Source: Symbiodinium natans
Taxonomy: Eukaryota > Sar > Dinophyceae > Suessiales > Symbiodiniaceae
Direction: 5' to 3'
Assembly: GCA_905221605.1 (NCBI GenBank)
Contig: CAJNDS010002503.1
Coordinates: forward strand, 126,001-137,500
Length of the DNA: 11,500 bases
The first letter of the stretch is position 1. The number at the start of each line of letters is the position of its first letter. The notes beneath the pieces are model-generated. The model had not been told where the DNA came from. It saw only the letters and a program-made list of their open reading frames with translations, and did not search any database. This document shows positions 6,849 through 11,500 of the stretch, one piece after another. The position numbers and the translations under genes are program-made.

Positions 6849-6925
6849 ACGAGAAACTCTGGCCCCTTACTGGTAGCGCACAGGCGAGGCGGCAGGAGCG
6901 TGCAAAGCAGGCCGGACCCCCCCAA
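6849..6925 (+). CDS. Gene A exon; basic segment
   Basis: After CTACTGTAG at 6848. Reads EKLWPLTGSAQARRQERAKQ. Donor CAA|GTGAAG at 6926. If that donor is not used, the frame runs on through VKLGSPELFPTEGPSSMRAE to TAA at 6986, which could be a gene end. The 123-codon minus-strand frame 6809-7180 spans both this exon and repeat and is treated as a shadow. Confidence 0.4.
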
Positions 6926-7077
6926 GTGAAGCTCGGAAGCCCTGAGCTTTTCCCTACGGAGGGCCCGAGTTCCATGAGAGCTGAATAAGCCCACAAGCCC
7001 TAAACACTTCAGGGAGTGTGTTGCAGCTTTCACGCTGGGTTTGGGGGTTATAGGGGTTTCAAACCCTGAACCCTCAG

Positions 7078-7120
7078 AAACCATACAAGTTGCGAGATTG
7101 CAAGAGGGAGGTAATAGAAA
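7078..7120 (+). CDS. Gene A microexon, canonical donor
   Basis: Acceptor ACCCTCAG at 7077 and a consensus donor AA|GTAAGT. Reads TIQVARLQEGGNR. Starts with two bases and ends with two. An upstream acceptor at 7012 (CACTTCAG) would extend the same open frame but would include telomere-like sequence. Confidence 0.45.
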
Positions 7121-7238
7121 GTAAGTTTTGGTTTGGAGTTTAGACTGCACGGAGGTTGAGTTTAGGGTTTGGGCTCTCATGAACTCCTCTTGGGGGTTCT
7201 AGGGCTTTTGAACCTTCAGGCTCGACCCTAAATGTAGG

Positions 7239-7543
7239 GGTCGAAAATAATTACTAATGGTATTCCCTCAAGGTTCCTTCATATTTATACTATCATAACC
7301 CCCAGAGCCCTATTCTAATTGCTCAGGCCCTCTTTATTACACCCTTCAACTTCAAGCCTTTTTCGGGCTTCAGGGGTTGCATTGGGAGGCCGAGGCTGCA
7401 AGCCAAAAGGATGCCACTCCAGACACTCGGCCTAAAACAAAGAGGTCGGAATAGTTACGAAAAGTTTTTCCCTTAGGGTCCCCTTGTAAATATACTCGAA
7501 GATCCCCCAAAACCCTATTCTGCTGATTCAGTCCACTATATTA
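7239..7543 (+). repeat. Two degenerate copies of a 100-bp AT-richer element
   Basis: Copies at about 7239-7339 and 7444-7543 align nearly end to end at roughly 65 percent identity. Shared landmarks, in order, are GGTCG..AA, TTCCCT, ATA(T)ACT, CCCCCA, CCCTATTCT and a terminal TATTA. The candidate exon 7374-7451 ends just inside copy two. Confidence 0.6.
7374..7451 (+). CDS. Gene A exon candidate; charged segment
   Basis: Acceptor CGGGCTTCAG at 7373. Reads LHWEAEAASQKDATPDTRPK then TKRSE to TAG at 7452. Possible GA donor at 7449. Protein-like composition, but phase with the exon ending at 7120 does not match, so an exon between them or another gene boundary is needed. Confidence 0.35.
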
Positions 7544-7594
7544 TGGGTTCTGTAAAAGAGGGCCTCCAAGGATTGAAAGGGTGAGGGCTTGCAG

Positions 7595-7637
7595 GCTTCT
7601 GATGCTTTAGAGGGTCTGTGGGGTCGAAGTAGGGGTG
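7595..7637 (+). CDS. Gene A exon candidate, short
   Basis: After GGGCTTGCAG at 7594. Reads ASDALEGLWGRS to a donor A|GTAGGG. Weakly supported. From here to 8046 no other exon is seen, only telomere-like repeats. Confidence 0.25.
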
Positions 7638-7701
7638 TATAGGGTTGTGCTTTAAAGTTAAAGGGTTGTGTGGGGGTTTTTAAGGGCTTTTGAAGGGTTC
7701 A

Positions 7702-7765
7702 CTAAACCCTAAACCCTAAACCCTAAACCCTAAACCCTAAACTCGTTCTTTAGGGTTTAGGGTTT
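7702..7765. repeat. Fold-back telomere-like repeat: (CCCTAAA)5 then (TTTAGGG)2
   Basis: Perfect C-strand units 7702-7741, a six-base spacer, then G-strand units 7748-7765. The two arms are exact complements and would form a hairpin with a very short loop. Confidence 0.9.
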
Positions 7766-7833
7766 GTCAAAGCGGGAAAGGTGATGGCTTGACCACACTG
7801 CTTGCAGCCCTCCCCCAAAACCCTCCACTCAGA

Positions 7834-8038
7834 AACCCCAAACCTAAACCCTAAACCCTAAACCCCAAACCCCAAACCCCAAACCCCAAACCCCAAACCC
7901 CAAACCCCAAACCCCAAACCCCAAACCCCAAACCCTAAACCCTAAACCCTAAACCCTAAACCCTAAACCCAAACCCTAAACCCCAAAACCCAAAACCCAA
8001 AAAACCCCAAAACCCCAAACCCAAAACCCAAGCCTAAA
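7834..8038. repeat. Long C-strand array: CCCTAAA, ten CCCCAAA, CCCTAAA, then CCCAAAA
   Basis: The longest array of the window. Exactly ten tandem CCCCAAA units (7863-7932) lie between CCCTAAA blocks, followed by CCCAAAA-type units. Block structure suggests local spread of variants. It ends about 10 bases before the exon candidate at 8047. Confidence 0.95.
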
Positions 8039-8046
8039 GGCCGTAG

Positions 8047-8124
8047 CGCCTTGGCCCTGGAGCTGAGGCTTCAGGAACACTCGGCGGGTACGTGTCTGCG
8101 CCAGCGGTGCCGGAGCCCTTCAAG
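8047..8124 (+). CDS. Gene A exon candidate, frame uncertain
   Basis: Between GGCCGTAG and TCAAG|GTCTGG. All three frames are open. One reads ALALELRLQEHSAGTCLRQR (highest G/C at third positions), another reads GTLGGYVSAPAVPEPFK. The G+C-rich, repeat-free character between two telomere-like arrays supports an exon, but the frame cannot be chosen. Confidence 0.35.
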
Positions 8125-8147
8125 GTCTGGCCTTTTGGGAGCTTTCT

Positions 8148-8240
8148 GGGTTTAGGGTTTAGGGTTTTGGGGTTTAGGGTTTAGGGTATAGGGTGTGAGG
8201 TTTGGGCTTTAGGGTTTAGGGTTGAGGGTTTTGGGGTTAG
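8148..8240 (+). repeat. TTTAGGG array, degenerate, G-rich strand
   Basis: About twelve units with TTTTGGGG, TATAGGG and TTGAGGG variants. Opposite orientation to the array at 7834-8038, so the candidate exon 8047-8124 is flanked by inverted telomere-like arrays. Confidence 0.9.
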
Positions 8241-8297
8241 CCTTGAAACCTTACACCCTCAACCTAAGCGGGGGGGTACGTCAGCTTTCTTGCCTAG

Positions 8298-8470
8298 CCT
8301 TGGGTTTTCAATTATTTCTACCTTCAAGAGCTCTAATTTTGTTCGGGGTTTGATGTTGGGAGGTTCTCGGGTCAGGTTGAAACACAAGGGCATCGAATCG
8401 ACCCGAAAGAGAAGCCAATCCAGACCTCAACCGGATCGGGGCCCCATATGGGCATTTACCACACGGGGTA
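8298..8470 (+). CDS. Gene A exon; basic unrecognised segment
   Basis: After CTTTCTTGCCTAG at 8297. Frame open to 8508, with GFSIISTFKSSNFVRGLML, then VRLKHKGIESTRKRSQSRPQ. The second half is strongly basic with Arg/Ser/Gln. Donor not clear (end drawn by composition). Acceptor GGGTCAG near 8374 could start a shorter exon. Confidence 0.45.
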
Positions 8471-8632
8471 CCCCCCCAATATGCCCCAAGCTTTTGTCAT
8501 CCTTCTAGGAACCCCCGCAAGACCCCATTGGGAAACCCTCGGATAAACCTAAGGAGTGGAGGGGAGGTGGGGGGTGCTCCTATCATCTGCTGGGCTCCTA
8601 AACCCCCAAAAAGGCCTGTATCTTTTTTAAAG

Positions 8633-8664
8633 GGTGGGTGGATGCTCGCCCGCTTTGTTTTGAG
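8633..8664 (+). CDS. Gene A microexon with strong splice sites
   Basis: 32 bp between TATCTTTTTTAAAG and GAG|GTAAAG, both good matches to eukaryotic consensus. Reads WVDARPLCFE after two leading bases and ends on a codon boundary, in phase with the next exon. Confidence 0.45.
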
Positions 8665-8718
8665 GTAAAGCCTCCACCCAAAATCCTCAAGGTTTGTAGG
8701 TTAAACCTAGGCAGAACA

Positions 8719-8780
8719 CCCTAAACCCTAAACCCTAAACCCTAAACCCTAAACCCTAAACCCTAAACCCTAAACCCTAA
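8719..8780. repeat. Perfect CCCTAAA array, nine units
   Basis: 62 bp without a mismatch, in the intron before the exon at 8800. A G-strand array follows that exon (8882-8915). Confidence 0.95.
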
Positions 8781-8799
8781 GCTCCCAAACCTTTCCCAG

Positions 8800-8880
8800 G
8801 CTTTGGTGCAGGCTTGTGGCAGCTCCGAGGACTTCCCAAGCAGTTTGAACCTCCTAAGGGGCGGCTCTAAGATTTGGTTG
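8800..8880 (+). CDS. Gene A exon flanked by inverted telomere arrays
   Basis: 81 bp between CCTTTCCCAG and TTG|GTAGGG, open throughout, codon boundaries at both ends, in phase with both neighbours. Reads ALVQACGSSEDFPSSLNLL and RGGSKIWL. The donor GT is the first step into a TTTAGGG array. Confidence 0.55.
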
Positions 8881-8881
8881 G

Positions 8882-8915
8882 TAGGGTTTAGGGTTTAGGG
8901 TTTAGGGTTTAGGGG
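8882..8915 (+). repeat. Perfect TTTAGGG array at the 5' end of an intron
   Basis: Nearly five perfect units beginning one base after the exon ends at 8880; the donor GTAGGG merges with the array. Confidence 0.95.
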
Positions 8916-9002
8916 TGGGGCCCAAACGAGGTTGTGGGGGCTTTGGGGTTGAGGGCTTTGAAGGGGTTCGACATGCGGAAGGTGCAGCTTGCGTCTCCCC
9001 AG

Positions 9003-9075
9003 GTGCTTTTGGTTTCTGCGCATCTTTGGCCTCAGGCCTCCGAAGTGTTGTGCACTTATGTTACCAGAGAGAATG
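9003..9075 (+). CDS. Gene A exon; unrecognised protein
   Basis: Acceptor GCGTCTCCCCAG at 9002, codon boundary, in phase with the exon ending at 8880. Reads VLLVSAHLWPQASEVLCTYV then TREN to donor G|GTTGAA. The overlapping 107-codon frame starting at 8915 reads Gly-rich repeat translation at its start and is not preferred. Confidence 0.5.
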
Positions 9076-9155
9076 GTTGAACCCGAACCGCATGTCACGG
9101 TGTTTTCACCTGCTTCTACTCAAGCTCAGCCTTGACTTCCCCTCCGCGCTTGCAG

Positions 9156-9238
9156 CGTTCAGTGGGCTCAGCCCTCCCTCAAACATGTGGGGACCTCAGT
9201 TTGGAAGTTATGCCATACAAGCAGCGGAGCCCTCGTAG
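9156..9238 (+). CDS. Gene A last exon candidate with stop codon
   Basis: Acceptor CCTCCGCGCTTGCAG at 9155 is strong. The two-base start fits the one base left at 9075. Reads FSGLSPPSNMWGPQFGSYAI then QAAEPS and TAG (9236-9238). The same frame is open again from 9239 to 9433, so either TAG ends the gene, or splicing or readthrough extends it into the His-rich part. No domain recognised. Confidence 0.5.
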
Positions 9239-9440
9239 GTTTGTGCTGTCATCATCGCTGTCAGTTCTTTTCAACCGAGGTCCGCCATGGCTTATCTCTT
9301 CATCGATCCGGCTTGCCTCAGTGAGAAGATGCGTGCACTTTCCGTCTACGATGTTCGCCACCACTTCCACTTTGATCATCATCACCATCACCATAGCCAT
9401 CATTGCCATCATTGCCACCATAGCCATCATCATTGAGGCG
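9239..9440 (+). other. Gene junction with alternative His-rich frame
   Basis: Between the gene A stop and the gene B start. One frame has an ATG at 9287 in a GCCATGG context, reading MAYLFIDPACLSEKMRAL and continuing to a His/Cys-rich tail up to TGA at 9434, about 49 codons. The first 25 codons look like real protein; the tail is microsatellite. Another frame is in phase with gene B and reads Ile/Thr/Ala. Either could be an exon; the long frame from 9132 mixes gene A antiphase sequence with gene B and I do not accept its start. Confidence 0.3.
9376..9433 (+). repeat. CAT/CAC trinucleotide microsatellite
   Basis: Imperfect run of CAT, CAC, TGC and AGC triplets. Translates as His-rich in one frame, Ile/Thr/Ala (a 21-residue hydrophobic stretch) in the gene B frame, and Met-rich on the opposite strand. 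Confidence 0.9.
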
Positions 9441-10351
9441 ATGAGGCACGTGGCTGAGACGAGAAAGCGCCACCTCGCCATCACAGCCACTATGGCCACA
9501 GAAGTGGCTTACATGGCCCGGAGCAAGCGGAGCAAGCGAAGCAAGCAAAGCAAGCAAAGCAAGCGGAGCCGGTGCTTCGAGGCCCGGCTTTGGCACCTGC
9601 TTCAGCGGGCTCCCCCCCCGAAGCGAAAGCAGCTCCTGGGGAATTTCTCCGAAGGCCAGCGCTTGGCCCTGGAGCGCTGGGCCCTCGCCCAGCCGGCGCC
9701 ACCGGCACCGCCGGCGCTGCCGGCACTGCCGGCACCGCCGGCTTGTGCCAGTCCGGCCAGGCGCACGCACAATTCGGAGGAGCAGTCCACTCAAGCAGTG
9801 GATGTCGCAAATGTTCGCGCAGAGACCAGTGCGAAGGTTGCACGAATCCACAGCAGCCTGCCACGCGGGCACTGCGTGTGCAGCCATCGGGGCAGGGAGG
9901 GAGCCGTCCGCCATGATGCGCGGGTCTCCTGCTGGCCTTTTCGGCTGTTCACGAAGATGTCGGCTCACCTGCCCACAGTTCTAAGCCAGCTCGAAGTCTT
10001 GCTGGCGGTGCAGCGCCGATTCTCGCAACTGGATGCAGATTGTACAGACTCCTTTCAGGACCTTGGCAATCATGAGATGCGGAAGATGAAGTGGAAGTGC
10101 TTCCGTGAGGCAGTTGCTGCTGAGTTTGAGGCACGCGAGATGAACTTGACTTTTGACTCGGGCTTTCGCTTTGAGGCTTACATCCCAGCCAACTTCTTGC
10201 TGGGAAAGAGGCTTGGAACGCCCCACTTTGCCGTTTCAGAAGGGGGTCTACAGAAAGGCTACGAGGCTTGGCAGTCCTTGTACTACTCCCTGCACTCAGC
10301 ATCTGGCCTGGAGCAGGGCAGCCTTGGCAGCCGTAGAAACCGCTTCACATC
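9441..10351 (+). CDS. Gene B, main exon; lineage-specific dinoflagellate-type protein
   Basis: The only long reading frame in the window: open from 9132 to 10418. Start drawn at ATG 9441, after the microsatellite; ATGs at 9492 and 9513 are alternatives. Counting from 9441: residues 28-43 are five SK(R/Q) tripeptides; 46-63 a basic helix with APPPKRK; 72-84 GQRLALERWALAQ; 85-101 a Pro/Ala/Leu repeat; 164-173 CWPFRLFTKM; 178-194 and 213-232 long helices; 242-261 FRFEAYIPANFLLGKRLGTP; 274-284 YEAWQSLYYSL. This order of motifs resembles a family I remember as repeated in Symbiodinium-type genomes, of unknown function; this is memory, not a search. A GA donor (TC|GATTGC) at 10352 joins in phase to 10529; unspliced, the frame ends at TAA 10418. 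Confidence 0.75.
9522..9566 (+). repeat. Five tandem 9-bp units coding SK(R/Q)
   Basis: AGCAAGCGG, AGCAAGCGA, AGCAAGCAA twice, then AGCAAGCGG. In-frame, so the unit number can change without a frameshift. The product is a basic Ser/Lys/Arg linker. Confidence 0.95.
9692..9743 (+). repeat. 9-bp CCGGCRCYG repeat coding Pro/Ala/Leu
   Basis: Imperfect GC-rich units encoding a PAPPAPPALPALPAPPA-type linker between the ALERWALAQ helix and the next part. In-frame. Confidence 0.85.
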
Positions 10352-10426
10352 GATTGCGAACACTTATGGCGCGGAGGGCCTCCATGAAACTTGGGTGCGC
10401 TTTTGTGCATGCTTTTAAGCAAAGAA

Positions 10427-10490
10427 CCTAAAACCTAAACCCTAAATCCTGAACCCCAAAACCCGAAGCCCTAAACCCGAAACCCTCAAC
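10427..10490. repeat. Degenerate CCCTAAA array in gene B intron
   Basis: Units AACCTAAA, CCCTAAA, CCTGAAC, CCCCAAA, CCCGAA. Begins just after the unspliced stop at 10418 and ends about 40 bases before the second exon. Confidence 0.85.
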
Positions 10491-10528
10491 CGCCCTGTAA
10501 CACATTCGACCAGTTCTGTAAAGCACAG

Positions 10529-10619
10529 TGGATCCAAGGAAGTTTGGCAGAAAGTCCGTGCAGCTTATGTTGAAGTCTGGAGAGATGCCGGCCACAGCCG
10601 ACAGCGATTGAAGGCACAG
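10529..10619 (+). CDS. Gene B second exon
   Basis: Acceptor TGTAAAGCACAG at 10528 and donor CAG|GTGTCA. Reads SKEVWQKVRAAYVEVWRDAG then HSRQRLKAQ. The W..VR.AYVEVW..AG pattern is what I recall following the GTP/YEAW region in the same family, so this exon continues the main one. A GC donor at 10599 (CA|GCGATT) would join in phase to 10838 and is an alternative end. Confidence 0.65.
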
Positions 10620-10838
10620 GTGTCATTGCTCCTGGGAGTTTTCAAGAGCAGATTTTGGGTCACTTTTGTTTTAGTGGGTTCAAAGGGTTGTAGTTTAGGA
10701 AGTAGGGTTTTGGGTTCAAGGGTCCAGTGCTTCGAAGAATGAAGGAAGAATGCAGGAGCTGTAATCGGTTGTCGGGGTTTGCTTGTATGTGTTGCCAGCA
10801 GGTGCCGCTCATTTCTTGAAGTTTCTTTGACAAACAGG

Positions 10839-10865
10839 CGTCTTAAGGAAGTCGAAAATCTGATG
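10839..10865 (+). CDS. Gene B third exon candidate
   Basis: After TTTGACAAACAG (AG at 10836-10837, so one extra G precedes the first codon). Reads RLKEVENLM to donor ATG|GTCGCG. The helical, charged content fits the C-terminal coil of the gene. The extra G fits the GC donor at 10599 rather than the GT donor at 10620, so this junction is unsettled. Confidence 0.4.
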
Positions 10866-10919
10866 GTCGCGGCGTCTCACTGTCATGCTGCTCTCATTTC
10901 CCTTTTTTCGGTGGCCCAG

Positions 10920-11042
10920 GTTAGAGAAGCGGTTGAAGGTGCGCGCGAGGACGTGGCCTTGCAGACGCAAGCAGGCAGACACGGCCGAGAGCACGCAGCA
11001 GAAAATCAGCAGGCTGCTTCAGATGTGGACACCGAAAGCTGA
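10920..11042 (+). CDS. Gene B last exon candidate, stop TGA
   Basis: Acceptor TTTCCCTTTTTTCGGTGGCCCAG at 10919 is a strong pyrimidine tract. On a codon boundary, in phase with 10865. Reads VREAVEGAREDVALQTQAG then a Glu/Gln/Ala-rich tail ending DVDTES and TGA 11040-11042. A second frame (EKRLKVRARTW to TGA at 11170-11172, ending ERDAGARKRYQRM) is also open, so the C-terminus may differ. Confidence 0.4.
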   Translation, partial: VREAVEGAREDVALQTQAGRHGREHAAENQQAASDVDTES

Positions 11043-11500
11043 AACTTGGCTGCGCCTGAAGAGTCACACCTCTCTTTTGAACACCAAACCTGGGTTTCTG
11101 CTGAAGTTTACATGCGAGAATGCAAGCCAGGAACGAGATGCTGGGGCCCGGAAGCGCTACCAGCGCATGTGAGCCTGGTAGCCCTGGCAGAGTGAGGGCT
11201 GCAAACTTGCACAGACACCAGCCTTTGGGCTTTGGGTGTTCGGGTTTGCAAGCTCATGAGGTAGGGAGTCCACGTCCATCCGGCCATGGGCCTGGTGTGC
11301 AGAGCGGCCGACCTGGCCCTGAGACTCCTGGAAAAGCCTTCCTAGGCAAACATTCCTGTGCCCTGAACCCCCTTCGAAGTGCCACGTTTTGTAGTTTGGA
11401 ACGTTACGCGACCCGCCTCGGCCTGGTTCCGCCCAGCGGCGAGGCAACCCAAACCGGAGATCGCTTTTGTGAGGCCTCGTCCGCTCCCGGTCACCTGTCA
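11043..11500. other. Downstream region without a firm gene
   Basis: Possible 3' UTR or start of the next intron or gene. Candidate blocks: plus strand 11265-11342 (VHVHPAMGLVCRAADLALRL, after GGTAG) and a minus-strand frame 11157-11447. They overlap and neither has clear splice context. No array of telomere-like repeats is seen here. Confidence 0.4.

Larger units (their letters stand above)
1..9238 (+). other. Candidate split gene A, about 35 small exons, left end outside window
   Basis: Umbrella entry for the exons listed below. Protein-like open blocks, nearly all on the plus strand, sit between AG acceptors and GT/GC/GA donors, and their splice phases agree at many consecutive junctions. 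Telomere-like repeats lie between the blocks. The product is unrecognised: the first third is mixed alpha/beta in composition, the middle has charged helical segments (near 5473, 6023 and 6884), and the last exons are neutral. The TAG at 9236-9238 is the likely stop. Frames were chosen by eye, several junctions are unresolved (around 3360-3462, 4074-4314, 5000-5074, 5527-6022 and 7121-8632), and the stretch may be more than one gene or a partly decayed one. Confidence 0.45.

Noticed and set aside
450-8918. A true chromosome end or subtelomere
   Set aside because: Arrays are short, interrupted, in both orientations, and separated by coding-like blocks throughout.
9132-9440. The first 103 codons of the 428-codon frame as the N-terminus of gene B
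   Set aside because: They cross the better-supported exon 9156-9238 in another frame and then a microsatellite; the protein-like part begins near 9441.
9318-9968. Minus-strand 216-codon frame
   Set aside because: It lies opposite the gene B exon and its repeats, so it is a shadow. The other minus-strand frames at 9490 and 9949 are rejected for the same reason.
1-11500. Genome-wide stop-codon reassignment
   Set aside because: Gene B uses CAG and CAA for many Gln and has no TAG, TAA or TGA in over 300 codons; most interior TAGs coincide with acceptor sites.
1-11500. Prokaryotic operon, CRISPR array, insertion sequence or tRNA
   Set aside because: No ribosome-binding pattern, no direct repeats with unique spacers, no transposase frame and no cloverleaf was seen.

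Overview
The window looks like nuclear DNA of a dinoflagellate, possibly Symbiodiniaceae. The reasons are: TTTAGGG/CCCTAAA repeats (the plant and alveolate telomere unit) scattered in both orientations; no bacterial-style gene packing; small coding blocks between AG acceptors and GT, GC or GA donors, a donor set reported for dinoflagellates; co-oriented genes; and one long reading frame (9441-10351) that resembles a protein family I remember as abundant in Symbiodinium-type genomes. The lineage call is an inference and no search was run.

Region 1-9238 reads best as one plus-strand gene (called gene A here), entering from the left edge and possibly ending at the TAG at 9236-9238. It would be cut into about 35 small exons of 25 to 250 bp. 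Introns carry degenerate telomere-like repeats, poly-C and CT tracts, and a long hairpin (991-1085). Exons were found by eye: an open frame with protein-like composition after an AG and before a donor, with splice phase carried from one block to the next. Many junctions keep phase (1895-2139 to 2321; 3209 to 3291; 3859 to 3990; 5150 to 5218; 8664 to 8800; 8880 to 9003; 9075 to 9156). Short open frames are common by chance, so single small exons are uncertain and two or more genes may be present. I recognise no domain; several middle exons are charged and coiled-coil-like.

Region 9239-9440 holds a CAT/CAC-rich microsatellite and an alternative His-rich frame, and may be the junction between genes.

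Region 9441-11042 is gene B, also plus strand: one long exon with an SK(R/Q) repeat and a Pro/Ala repeat, an intron with telomere-like repeats, a second exon that continues the family pattern, and two candidate terminal exons ending at a TGA (11040-11042). Region 11043-11500 has no firm gene.

No rRNA, tRNA, CRISPR, insertion sequence or bacterial promoter was seen. The main points of interest are the telomere-like repeats within introns, in both orientations, and the simple repeats used as splice-site pyrimidine tracts.
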